This document shows positions 56,194-64,000 of a stretch of DNA of 64,000 nt, piece by piece. The position numbers and the translations under genes were made by a program. Position 1 is the first letter of the stretch. Every line of letters starts with the position of its first letter. The notes beneath the pieces were generated by a model. The model ran no database searches and was not told the origin of the DNA. It saw only the letters and a program-made list of their open reading frames with translations. Origin of the DNA: Candidatus Eiseniibacteriota bacterium (GTDB lineage: Bacteria > Orphanbacterota > Orphanbacteria > Orphanbacterales > Orphanbacteraceae); the NCBI GenBank assembly GCA_024276995.1, contig JAJRWB010000080.1, positions 90,800-154,799 of the forward strand, read 5' to 3'.

Positions 56194-56201
56194 CCGGAAT
56201 G

Positions 56202-57710
56202 CTACAGGTCGAAATGAACTCCCTGGGCGAGAGGAAGCTCGCGGCTCCAGTTGAGCGTGCACGTCTGGCGGCGCATGTACGCCTTCCACGAGTCGCTTCC
56301 CGCCTCGCGTCCGCCGCCTGTGTCCTTCTCGCCGCCGAAGGCGCCGCCGATCTCCGCGCCGCTCGTGCCGATATTCACGTTCGCGATGCCACAGTCGGAG
56401 CCGCGGTGGGAGAGGAATGTCTCGGCGCTGAGAAGGTTGGTCGTGAAGATCGCTGACGAAAGTCCCTGGTCGACACCGTTCTGCATGGCGATCGCCTCGT
56501 CGAGATCTCCATATTCGAAGAGATAGAGAATCGGGGCGAACGTCTCGTCGCGCACGATCTTCATATCCTTGTGAGCCTTGATGATCGTCGGTTCCACGAA
56601 GTTGCCGGGACGGTCGCACCGCTTCCCGCCGACGAGCACCTCGCCCCCCTCTTCCACCGCCTTCGCGATCGCCTCTTCCATCTCCTTCACGGCGCCTTCA
56701 TCGATGAGGGGACCGACGTGGGTCTTCTCGTCGAGAGGATCGCCGATGGTGAGCGACTTGTACGCCTTGATGAGACTTTCCGCCGTGCGATCGAATACGG
56801 ATCGCTCCACGAAGAGGCGGCGCGTGGAAGTGCATCGCTGCCCGGCGGTGCCGACGGCGCCGAACACCACGGCGGGAAGGACGAGCGCCGGGTCGGCGTC
56901 GGCGGTGACGATGATCGCGTTGTTGCCGCCCAGCTCGAGGATCGAACGGGCGAGCCTGCCGGCGACGACCTCGCCGATCCGCCGGCCCATGCGGCAAGAG
57001 CCGGTGGCCGATATAAGCGGGATGTTCCTGTCGTGGAGCATCCGCTCGCCCACCTCGGAGCCGCGGCCGACGACGAGGTTCATCACCCCTTCGTGACCGT
57101 TGTCGGCGAAGACGCGGTTGGCGATCTTCTGCATGGCGATCGCCGTGAGCGGTGTCTTCGAGGATGGTTTCCAGATCATCGTGTCACCGCAGACGGCGGC
57201 GATCATCGCGTTCCACGCCCAGACGGCGGCGGGGAAATTGAACGCCGTCACGATGCCGACAATGCCGAGAGGATGCCATTGCTCATACATCCTGTGACCC
57301 GGCCGCTCGGAGTGCATCGTCAGCCCGTAGAGCTGCCGGGAGAGCCCGACGGCGAAATCGGCGATGTCGATCGCCTCCTGGATCTCGCCTTCCCCCTCGG
57401 AGAGGATCTTCCCCATCTCGTACGAGACGAGCATGCCGAGATCCTTCTTGTGATCCCTCATGGCGAGGCCGAGCTGGCGGATCACTTCGCCCCGTGCCGG
57501 GGCGGGCGTCATCCGCCACGTTTCGAACGCCTTGCCGGCGCGCTTCACCACGCGGTCGTAATCGTCGGCCGACGCCTGACGGACCACGGCGATCCGCTCG
57601 CCCGCGGTCGGACAGAAGCTCTCCAGCTCGCCGCCGGAACCGAACCACTCGCCGTCGCTCGCTCCCGGGTTCATCTCCTCGATACCCAGTCGGGTCAGAA
57701 AGTCTCGCAT
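56202..57710 (-). CDS. Aldehyde dehydrogenase, antiquitin (ALDH7) type
   Basis: A 502-residue cytoplasmic NAD-dependent dehydrogenase. ELGGNNAIIV gives the general-base Glu, and GTAGQRCTSTRRLF gives the catalytic Cys at residue 293. ELGGNNAI, GTAGQRCTxTRRL and FNFPAAVWAWN are typical of ALDH7A1/AmaB-type alpha-aminoadipic semialdehyde dehydrogenases, which act in lysine breakdown. No other lysine pathway genes are nearby, so the substrate is inferred from the subfamily alone. The start ATG 57710 is chosen at MRDFLTRLGI; an in-frame upstream start would add 19 residues. Confidence 0.88.
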   Translation of the reverse strand: MRDFLTRLGIEEMNPGASDGEWFGSGGELESFCPTAGERIAVVRQASADDYDRVVKRAGKAFETWRMTPAPARGEVIRQLGLAMRDHKKDLGMLVSYEMGKILSEGEGEIQEAIDIADFAVGLSRQLYGLTMHSERPGHRMYEQWHPLGIVGIVTAFNFPAAVWAWNAMIAAVCGDTMIWKPSSKTPLTAIAMQKIANRVFADNGHEGVMNLVVGRGSEVGERMLHDRNIPLISATGSCRMGRRIGEVVAGRLARSILELGGNNAIIVTADADPALVLPAVVFGAVGTAGQRCTSTRRLFVERSVFDRTAESLIKAYKSLTIGDPLDEKTHVGPLIDEGAVKEMEEAIAKAVEEGGEVLVGGKRCDRPGNFVEPTIIKAHKDMKIVRDETFAPILYLFEYGDLDEAIAMQNGVDQGLSSAIFTTNLLSAETFLSHRGSDCGIANVNIGTSGAEIGGAFGGEKDTGGGREAGSDSWKAYMRRQTCTLNWSRELPLAQGVHFDL

Positions 57711-57818
57711 GGCTATCCTGTTCTCCTTGAATTCCGTCGGTTCCGCGCCCGCCGGGACGACGCACACATGATCATCCTATTGTAGCAGCGCTCCCCCGGA
57801 AAGCCCACCCCTGGAGGG

Positions 57819-58960
57819 CTATTCCGGTTTCGCTTTTTCCCATTCGGCGATGATCGCCTCGTACGCGGGATCACCGTGGAGGGAAGCCGGGTCGGGGTCC
57901 TTCGAGATGGTGGTGGCGGAGAGGGGAAAACCGAGATCGACGAACCGGTTCAGGTATTCGATCGCCCGGTCTCGATCGCCCGAGGAGGCGGCATTGCACG
58001 CCATGGTATAAAGGGTCCTCGCCGAGAATCTTCTCGTCGATCGCCGGCGCCCGCTCGTAGTACGGACGCGCTCCCTCGTAGTCGCCCGTTCTTCGAAGGA
58101 GGAGGCCGAGATCGATCAGGGCGCCCGCCACCGACGGATCCTCCTCCCCCAGGCGCCGCCGGCGAATATCGGGCGACTCTTCCAGGAGCGGCTTCGCCTG
58201 GTCATAGAGACCGGGGCTGTAATAGACCTTCCCTATGGTCTGCAACAGCTGCGCCCGGATCGCCGGCTGATCGTGAAGCCCCTTTTCGATCTTCTCTTTG
58301 CCTTTGTCGAGGATCTCCCTCGCGGTGATCGTGTTCCCCCGGTTTTCGCCCGGCTTGCAGGGAGACGATCACCGTGGACGCCGCCAGGGTCAGGGCCACA
58401 AGCGCGACGAGGGCCGACCGCGCCTTATGTCTCAGGATCAGTTTCTTCAGCTGATAAGCCGTGCCCGGGCGGTGCGCCTGCACCGGCCGGCCCGCCAGGT
58501 GCCGTTCAACATCGGACGCGGACTCCGATGCCGACGGGTACCGCCGGACGCGATCCTTCTCCATCGCCCGCATCGTGATCCGGTCGAGTTCGCCGGGCAG
58601 TTCCTTTCGCCATTTTCCGGGGTCGATCCTTCTTCGGGCCGCGATGTCGGCGGCTTCCTTTCCGAGAGACGTGATCCTGGTGCTCGGCTTCGGCGGCTCC
58701 ACGTCTCGAATGATGCGGTGGATCTCGGCGATGCCCGCGGAGCACAGTTCCGCCGCGTCGAACGGCGGCATGCCCACGAGCAGCTCGTAGGGCAACACGC
58801 CGAGCGAGTAGACATCGCTTGTCGTGTCGATGTTGAGATCGGTCATCTCCGCCTGCTCGGGACTCATGTAGGCGGGCGTGCCGACCGTGCCGAGAAGCTC
58901 GAGAATCCGAAAGGGACCGTCCTTTCGAATTCGACACCGGCGCGAAACAAGTCGAGGAGG
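57819..58960 (-). pseudogene. Decayed serine/threonine kinase-TPR gene
   Basis: Remnants of a protein kinase with a membrane helix and extracytoplasmic TPR sensor. One frame retains the kinase C-lobe (GTPAYMSPEQAEM, DVYSLGVLPYELLVGMPPFD, AMEKDRVRRYPSASE) and the start of a helix (SALVALVALTLAASTVIVSL). Near 58345 the frame shifts to ITAREILDKGKEKIEKGL and QTIGKVYYSPGLYDQAKPLL, a TPR start. Near 58015 it shifts again to TMACNAASSGDRDRAIEYL, the known family end. The kinase N-lobe is missing, and the frame also breaks near 58905. Most TPR repeats are deleted. With at least two frameshifts and large deletions it is a pseudogene, not a sequencing artefact alone. Confidence 0.85.
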
Positions 58961-59147
58961 CCTACGGGGAGTACGACGTCGCCCCTCGGGAAGGTTCCCT
59001 TTGTATTCCTCAGGAGTATAATCGGATCGTCGATCTGGATTATGGACAATGGGCCGTCGCGCAGGATAACGCCGAGCCATCTGAGTCGGGCGTACGGCAT
59101 CGGTTCCTGGACCCGGCCCCGGCCGGCCGGGAAGAAACGAGCGTAAC

Positions 59148-60581
59148 TTGACTTTGGAAATACCCGCCGCCGCCGGCCTGATCGCGCCGCTCTTCCACAT
59201 CCTTGGACTCTTTCACTCGATTCACGCCGTCATGCACGTGCGCACTTCCCGGGGGGCGATCGCCTGGGCGATCGCTCTGGTGACATTCCCCTACCTCGCG
59301 ATCCCGCTCTACTGGATCTGCGGCCGGAGCCGCTTCAGCGGGTACGTGGAAGCGCACCGGGCGGGCAACAGGAAGATCCGGGAGATCGCCCTTCGCGCCA
59401 GGGAGGCGATGTCGCGTCATTCCGTCCGCGGCGCGGATCGGCCCGCCGGACTGGATTTCTACGAACATATCGTGGGGCTTCCGTGCACCCGCGGCAACGC
59501 CGCCCATCTCCTGATCGACGGGCCGGACACCTTTCGGGCGATGCTGGACGCCATCGCCGCGGCAAGAAAGTATGTTCTAATCGAGTTCTTCATCGTCCAC
59601 GGCGATAAACTGGGCAACGCATTCAAGGAGGCCGTTATCGCCAAGGCCCGCGAGGGAGTCCGGATCTATTTCATCTATGATGAAATCGGCTCGAACCGCC
59701 TTCCGCGTTCCTACGTTTCGGAACTGCACGCCGCGGGTGTGCAGGCGCGGGCCTTCGGCTCATCCCGAGGATGGCGGGGCCGCTTCCAGATCAATTTCCG
59801 AAACCATAGGAAAATCACCATCGTGGACGGAGAGGTCGCTTTTGTCGGCGGGCTCAATATCGGTGATGAGTACATGGGGTGGAGCAGCCGGTTCGGGCAT
59901 TGGCGGGACACGCATCTGAAATTAGGTGGACCCGCCGTTCTCGGTATTCAACTCGCGTTCCTGGAAGACTGGTACTGGGCCGGACAAACGGTTCCGGACC
60001 TCTCGTGGGATGCGCATCCCGCGCCGGAGCACGACCAGATCACGCTGGTGCTGCCGTGTGGTCCCGCGGATGAGTTCCAGACGTGCGAACTCTTCTATCT
60101 CGAAGTGATCCAATCCGCCAAGGAGCGCATATGGATCACCAGCCCGTATTTCGTGCCGGACCTGCCGGTGGCGCGGGAGTTGCAGCTTGCGGCGCTTCGA
60201 GGTGTCGACGTCAGGATCATGTTGCCCGACAAACCGGACCATCTTCTGGTCTATCTTTCCACGTTCACATACATCCCCGACATGATCAAAGCGGGGGCAA
60301 AGCTGTATCGGTACGAAAAGGGATTCCTCCACGAGAAGGTATTGCTCGTCGACCGCGAACGCGCGGCGGTGGGAACGGCAAATCTCGATAACCGCTCCTT
60401 CTATCTCAACTTCGAGATTCTTGTCGTGCAGTACGACGAATCTTTCACGCGGGATGTGGAGAAGATGCTCTTGAAGGACTTCGCGAATTGCCGCGCCGTC
60501 ACGGCGGTCGACTTCGAGGGCAAGCCGTTCTGGTTTCGCCTTGCCGCTCGGGTTGCGCGTCTCCTCTCGCCCCTGCAATAG
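59148..60581 (+). CDS. cls: Cardiolipin synthase, phospholipase D family
   Basis: A 477-residue protein starting at TTG 59148 with a weak GGAAG site. Two N-terminal membrane helices (AAGLIAPLFHILGLFHSIHA and GAIAWAIALVTFPYLAIPLYW) precede two PLD domains. HKD motifs are HRKITIVD (from about residue 220) and HEKVLLVD (from about 395), each followed by GGLNIGDEY or GTANLDNRSF. The enzyme joins phosphatidyl groups to form cardiolipin in the inner membrane. Divergent from the kinase remnant. Confidence 0.92.
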   Translation: MTLEIPAAAGLIAPLFHILGLFHSIHAVMHVRTSRGAIAWAIALVTFPYLAIPLYWICGRSRFSGYVEAHRAGNRKIREIALRAREAMSRHSVRGADRPAGLDFYEHIVGLPCTRGNAAHLLIDGPDTFRAMLDAIAAARKYVLIEFFIVHGDKLGNAFKEAVIAKAREGVRIYFIYDEIGSNRLPRSYVSELHAAGVQARAFGSSRGWRGRFQINFRNHRKITIVDGEVAFVGGLNIGDEYMGWSSRFGHWRDTHLKLGGPAVLGIQLAFLEDWYWAGQTVPDLSWDAHPAPEHDQITLVLPCGPADEFQTCELFYLEVIQSAKERIWITSPYFVPDLPVARELQLAALRGVDVRIMLPDKPDHLLVYLSTFTYIPDMIKAGAKLYRYEKGFLHEKVLLVDRERAAVGTANLDNRSFYLNFEILVVQYDESFTRDVEKMLLKDFANCRAVTAVDFEGKPFWFRLAARVARLLSPLQ

Positions 60582-60603
60582 CGGCGGGTCTGCCCCGCGC
60601 CCC

Positions 60604-61455
60604 TCAGCTGATCAGTTTCTCCAGCTCCCCCGCCCGTTCGAAGCTCTCTTCCACGAGTTTCTCGATGCGCTCCGTCGGGATGGCGAACCGTTCGCTGACG
60701 CCGGTCACGAACCGGTCGACCCCCGTGTTCTCGTCGTCGTCGAGAATGCACGAGACGATCCGGACCGCGGGAGGACATCCGCCGTTCATCTCCATCGTGC
60801 CGTGATGCTCTCCCACCGCCGACGTGAGATTCTCCGAGAATTCCCACTCGCCGCACAGCCACGTCGCCACCTCGGCGTGATCCCACTCCAGGTGTTCCCG
60901 TTCGATCGAGGCGAGATCCTCGCTGCCGGTCCGCCACCTATCGAGAATCGGCGCATACTCGTCCGGCCGTTCTCCGGCGAGATAAGGGATTGCCATGTCT
61001 TGCAGAAGACCGCCGGTGAAGCTTTCGAGCTGGGACGCCGGGTGAAGGGTCGCCGCGAGACCCCTGGCGAGAGTGGCGCGGCGTACGCTCGCCCTCCAGA
61101 ACCTGTTGTGATCGAAACAGGAGGACGTTTTCTTCGGCAGAATGCTTCCCACGGAGATGGAGAGCACCAGCGATTCCACTGAGGACATGCCGAGCATGGC
61201 GACCGCCTGGGACAGGTTGTTCACCTTCGCTCTCGATGCGAATGCCGCCGAGTTGATTGTCTTGATGATCTTCACGGAAACTCCGGGGTCGGTGGCGAGA
61301 ATCTCCGCGACCTCCGTCGCGGTGGATGAGGGATCCCGGATCTTCTCGATCGCTTTCATCACGACCGCCGGAAATGTCGGAAGAACGAACTCTCCGAGTA
61401 CATCCTTCAGCCGTTGCTTCCGATCGCCGGTCTTTCGTTTCAAGATTCTGAACAT
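60604..61455 (-). CDS. HDOD-domain protein
   Basis: A 283-residue protein. The HDOD fold is recognisable from LPTFPAVVMKAIEKIRDPSS, LATDPGVSVKIIKTINSAAF, SQAVAMLGMSSVESLVLSIS and a histidine-bearing second half (WDHAEVATWLCGEW, AVGEHHGT). The short basic N-terminus suggests a cytoplasmic location. HDOD proteins act in signalling and stress control, often near cyclic-di-GMP systems; no catalytic HD pair is clear. Start ATG 61455 with GGGGGCGA upstream. Confidence 0.85.
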   Translation of the reverse strand: MFRILKRKTGDRKQRLKDVLGEFVLPTFPAVVMKAIEKIRDPSSTATEVAEILATDPGVSVKIIKTINSAAFASRAKVNNLSQAVAMLGMSSVESLVLSISVGSILPKKTSSCFDHNRFWRASVRRATLARGLAATLHPASQLESFTGGLLQDMAIPYLAGERPDEYAPILDRWRTGSEDLASIEREHLEWDHAEVATWLCGEWEFSENLTSAVGEHHGTMEMNGGCPPAVRIVSCILDDDENTGVDRFVTGVSERFAIPTERIEKLVEESFERAGELEKLIS

Positions 61456-61536
61456 CGTCTATCTTCGCCCCCAATCGAGTAAGTGTTGCCGCAAAAGGAA
61501 AGTATCGCCGGTTCGCCCGCCTGCGGGTTGAGAGCA

Positions 61537-62640
61537 TCAGTCCGCCCTCCGGGCCATCTTGTTGGCGAATATGCTCAAGAGACCGCCCAGCGCGACATAT
61601 CCGAGTACGACCTCGATCATGGCGACAACCTGGGCGGGGCCCGATGCGGGCAGTACATCTCCGTATCCGAGCGTTGTGAGGGTCACGACACTGTAGTAAA
61701 ACGGCGAAAGTGCCGTTTCGTGATTTCCGTAGTCCACGTCGACGACAAATGCGTACAGGAAGGCGAAGACCACCGTAATGAGCATCGTCCAGAGGCTCCA
61801 CCGACCGACACTGCGGCCGCAGTCCGACGAAAGCCGCCAGATCCTGTACACGATCTCCGATCGGGCGTCGCGATTTCGAAACTCGTGCAGATAGTTCTCA
61901 TCGAGAATATGGCGTCGGACGAGGTACGCTCCGCAGAAGTCGACATCGCGGATGTCCGCCCCGACCCAACCGGCGGATGCATAGCCGTGAATACCTTTCA
62001 GGTGCGCCCGGCGCATGTCGGACTCGTCGAACCCGGCGTGCGACACTTCGCTCCCCGTGAAATCGACGCCGCGAAGGTCGGCGCCGACGAGATTCGCACC
62101 GGTCAGATCCGCATCGCGGATCCGCGCTTCCCTCAGATCGGCGACGCGAAGATCCGTACGGATGAGTTTCGACCGTGTGAACGTGGCGCCGTTCATCTTC
62201 ACTGCGAACAGGTTCGCCTCGGTCAGGTCGCACCCGCCGAAGCCGACCCTTTCCGCGACGCACTCGCTCAGGTTCGCCCGTGTCAGGTCCGCGCTCATGA
62301 ATTCGCATTCGCTGAGGTCTGCCCGCGAGAGCGTTGTGTCGACGAACCGCGCCCAGGGAAACCGGCAGCCCTTCAACACGGCTCCGGTCAGGTCGGCTTC
62401 CGAAAAGTCGCACCCGGAGAAGTCGAGCCCGGAGAGATCCTCCCCGGCAAGACGGATTCCACGAAAATCCTTCGGGTTCTCACGATCGTCCGGGCGCCCT
62501 TCCCGTAACCGGCGCAGGATCGCTTCGGCCCTTGTGCCCCCTTCCGGATCCTCGTCGGTCCATCGGCCGCGTAAGCGCGCCGATTCTTCCCGCCACATCG
62601 TCTCCCTGGTCTCGGGAGTATTCAACAGGTCGTTACCCAT
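61537..62640 (-). CDS. Pentapeptide-repeat ion channel
   Basis: A 367-residue protein. Residues about 60-240 are pentapeptide repeats (for example LSGLDFSGCDFSEADLTGAV and ADLTGANLVGADLRGVDFTG), forming a cytoplasmic right-handed helix. Two membrane helices near the C-terminus (LWTMLITVVFAFLYAFVV and VAMIEVVLGYVALGGLLS) flank the pore loop VTLTTLGYGDVLP, a TxGYGD potassium-type filter. Potassium selectivity is likely. The start ATG 62640 has a GGGGGA site; upstream in-frame starts are possible. Not an operon with its neighbours as far as spacing shows. Confidence 0.85.
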   Translation of the reverse strand: MGNDLLNTPETRETMWREESARLRGRWTDEDPEGGTRAEAILRRLREGRPDDRENPKDFRGIRLAGEDLSGLDFSGCDFSEADLTGAVLKGCRFPWARFVDTTLSRADLSECEFMSADLTRANLSECVAERVGFGGCDLTEANLFAVKMNGATFTRSKLIRTDLRVADLREARIRDADLTGANLVGADLRGVDFTGSEVSHAGFDESDMRRAHLKGIHGYASAGWVGADIRDVDFCGAYLVRRHILDENYLHEFRNRDARSEIVYRIWRLSSDCGRSVGRWSLWTMLITVVFAFLYAFVVDVDYGNHETALSPFYYSVVTLTTLGYGDVLPASGPAQVVAMIEVVLGYVALGGLLSIFANKMARRAD

Positions 62641-62973
62641 CAGGTCCCCCGCCGGCGAACGACTTTCCTCGGAATCCCTGGTCCATAGATCGGTTGTCGG
62701 ACCGATTTGCTGAAGGTGACCACCGCGGGTACCCCTGCCCGATCTCCGTTCACCACGACGGTTTATCGCGTTACCGTCCATTGTACTGGTGGTCCGCCCG
62801 CGCGCGTCGTTAAGGCGCCACATTCCATTCGGTGAACGCCTGCCCTAGGGGCACCGTGCAACTGATGGCTGCGCGGATCGAATCGATCCTCGCCTGGTCG
62901 GCGGTGTGGTTCGCCCTCCTTCTCACGGGCGAACATTCGAAGTCGGTGTAGAGCCCTCCGTTGAGGAGGGCCG
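62641..62973. other. 333-nt stretch without a secure gene
   Basis: A minus-strand frame from about 62990 to its TAA at 62814-62816 reads like protein (HLTALLNGGLYTDFECSPV, then ARIDSIRAAISCTVPL) but has no start codon with a ribosome site. It may be a remnant or a frameshifted continuation of the small gene at 62974. The hairpin at 62953-62971 lies here. Nothing else is supported. Confidence 0.35.
62953..62971 (-). terminator. Hairpin after the small gene
   Basis: GCCCTCC and GGAGGGC form a perfect 7-bp stem with a 5-nt loop, starting 2 nt past the TGA at 62974. No T-run follows on the minus strand. Confidence 0.35.
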
Positions 62974-63177
62974 TCAAGTGCTTGCCACATAGGTGCTTGC
63001 TGAAGATTCGTCGTGTCCGTCGCTCTCGTGTTCCAGCACGACGAGAAAGCCCCGCGCCGGACACGTGGGGAGGGAAGATTTCCACAAGCAGTGGAAGAAA
63101 GAAATTGTTCCGGCCCACACGCCCGGCTGCTCGATGCTCGTTAGCGTAACCTGCTCCGCGGGGTGGATAGCGCCCAT
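62974..63177 (-). CDS. Small hypothetical protein coupled to the ABC permease
   Basis: A 67-residue protein starting at ATG 63177, 2 nt after the permease stop, with AGGGA at proper spacing. It begins MGAIHPAEQVTLTSIEQPGV and contains FHCLWKSSLPTCP and FLVVLEHESDG. I recognise no family and it has no membrane helix. Coupling and ribosome site support translation; the C-terminus may be altered by a frameshift. Confidence 0.4.
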   Translation of the reverse strand: MGAIHPAEQVTLTSIEQPGVWAGTISFFHCLWKSSLPTCPARGFLVVLEHESDGHDESSASTYVAST

Positions 63178-63179
63178 GA

Positions 63180-64000
63180 TTATCCCTGCGAAGGCTTTCT
63201 TGTCGCGACGGCTCCGACTTTTCCTCCGCGTGCCAACATGAGCGCCGATAGGCAAATGCCGAAGACGACGACGATCGTCGCGCCTGTCGGCAAGTCGAGC
63301 AGGTAGGAGGCGATCGCTCCCGACACGGCGATCACCGATCCGAGCGTCCAGCCGGTGGCGAGAGGCCGACGCGCATGGAGGAGATTCGCCATCACCGCAG
63401 GCACCACGAGGAACGTGAACACGAGGAAGACGCCGGCGATCTGCACCGAGCGGGTCACCACAAGGCCGAGAACAGCATAGAAGAGGAAGTCCCAGAGCCT
63501 CAGGTTGATTCCCCTTTTCCGCGCCTTTTCCGGGTCGGCGGTGACGAGGGCGATCCTTTCGTGGCAGCGGAAGAGGAAGAAGCCGAGGGCGGCGTAAAGG
63601 ATCGCCGTCTGGACGACGTCGGCCCACTTTACCCAGAGGATCGATCCGACGAGGAGCGCCTCTGTCTCCTCGGCGCCGTGCGGGACGCGGGTGAGTACGA
63701 GCATCGATGCGGCCGCCGCCACGACGTAGGCGATGCCGATGAATGCCTCCTGGGGAACGGTGCGGCTTTGCCCGCGGGTGAGGGAGATCACCCACGCGGC
63801 GAGAAGCGCGGCGATAAGGCCGAAGAGCCCGGAGAGGGGAGTACCCACCTCCACTCCGAGTAGCACGCCGAGCGCCGCACCGAGTGCGGAGGTCTGCGCG
63901 AGGGCGATGTCGACGAAGATCACTCCCCGCCGGACGACGTGCAACCCGAGTTGAACGTGGATCCCGATGAGCACCAGGCAGATCGCGATCGGCGCGCCCA
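63180..64000 (-). CDS. ABC-3 family metal-ion permease (5' end off window)
   Basis: A membrane subunit of a ZnuB/MntB-type zinc or manganese importer, 273 residues visible, open at the window edge. Family features: GVIFVDIALAQTSALGAALG, QEAFIGIAYVVAAAASMLVL, LLVGSILWVKW, and VTRSVQIAGVFLVFTFLVVPA. About eight hydrophobic segments are visible. The ATPase and binding protein would be upstream, outside the window. The metal cannot be told from the permease alone. Confidence 0.88.
   Translation of the reverse strand, partial: GAPIAICLVLIGIHVQLGLHVVRRGVIFVDIALAQTSALGAALGVLLGVEVGTPLSGLFGLIAALLAAWVISLTRGQSRTVPQEAFIGIAYVVAAAASMLVLTRVPHGAEETEALLVGSILWVKWADVVQTAILYAALGFFLFRCHERIALVTADPEKARKRGINLRLWDFLFYAVLGLVVTRSVQIAGVFLVFTFLVVPAVMANLLHARRPLATGWTLGSVIAVSGAIASYLLDLPTGATIVVVFGICLSALMLARGGKVGAVATRKPSQG

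Larger units (their letters stand above)
55563..56201. other. Gene-free stretch with AT-rich island and inverted repeats
   Basis: No supported gene on either strand. It opens with a long structured element (separate entry), continues through lower-GC sequence around 55850-56030 (for example ATATATTTTTGTGTAT), and contains the perfect dyad CGAATCG-CAA-CGATTCG at 55911-55927. It ends at the terminator of the aldehyde dehydrogenase gene. The base composition differs visibly from the coding DNA on both sides. No tRNA, attachment-site repeat or transposase fragment was recognised. Confidence 0.5.

Noticed and set aside
62953..62976. A second selenocysteine site at the TGA of the small gene, with the adjacent hairpin as SECIS
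   Set aside because: The hairpin begins only 2 nt after the TGA, the frame beyond ends within about 17 codons and reads unlike protein, and no Cys is expected.

Overview
The window is GC-rich DNA from an uncultured-looking Gram-negative bacterium. Evidence for two membranes includes lipoprotein signals, a predicted outer-membrane barrel and porin-cytochrome style genes. The dense multiheme cytochromes, an ECF sigma factor, AlkP-superfamily hydrolases ending in an LGYx tail, and remnants of a kinase-TPR protein fit an FCB-type candidate phylum such as Eisenbacteria or Krumholzibacteriota. That placement is inference only. No rRNA, tRNA, CRISPR array or insertion sequence was seen.

Layout. 1-9.8 kb: a secreted M28 peptidase carrying a beta-propeller (cut by the window edge), then a run of exported hydrolases: an AlkP-type phosphodiesterase broken by an in-frame TAG, an M1-like peptidase, a sulfatase-like lipoprotein, a metal-binding-domain lipoprotein and a second phosphodiesterase. 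9.8-14.9 kb (minus): ABC exporter (ATPase, two permeases) coupled to a sulfatase-TPR protein. 15-16.8 kb: OsmC-like protein, a small Cys-rich protein and a Tiki/ChaN-like lipoprotein. 16.8-21.6 kb (minus): an SbcD/Mre11-like nuclease with a giant YhaN/Rad50-like ATPase. 21.7-25.3 kb: a pcm gene broken by TAA and a TPR protein with a buried HExxH peptidase motif. 25.4-30.2 kb (minus): an apparent six-gene operon of ECF sigma factor, zinc-finger anti-sigma factor, DUF3179 protein, OPT transporter, small membrane protein and sulfotransferase.

30.4-51.2 kb: an SLC13 transporter followed by a respiratory superlocus with about 81 recognisable c-type heme sites. The first module (32.9-39.2 kb) looks like an extracellular electron-transfer conduit: a NapC-like 7-heme quinol dehydrogenase, a 9-heme lipoprotein, an outer-membrane barrel, a 12-heme periplasmic cytochrome and a 6-heme lipoprotein. 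It is followed by a sensor kinase with two heme c motifs in its periplasmic domain, an NtrC-type regulator, and a noncoding region with two in-phase enhancer-like dyads and a candidate sigma-54 promoter. That region leads to a receiver-domain protein and an 8-heme lipoprotein. After a TetR gene, the second module (45-51.2 kb) has a CbcL-like c/b fusion, a 9-heme anchored cytochrome, a diheme b-type membrane subunit and a 17-heme cytochrome.

51.3-64 kb: acyltransferase, MATE exporter, secreted M28 peptidase, a structured gene-free stretch, an antiquitin-type aldehyde dehydrogenase with a clear terminator, a decayed kinase-TPR pseudogene, cardiolipin synthase, an HDOD protein, a pentapeptide-repeat ion channel and an ABC-3 metal permease cut by the window edge.

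The two strongest novelty candidates are the DUF3179 gene, whose in-frame UGA falls at the first Cys of its conserved CPLC motif (a likely selenoprotein), and the heme-sensing two-component system with its enhancer and sigma-54 region placed between cytochrome modules.
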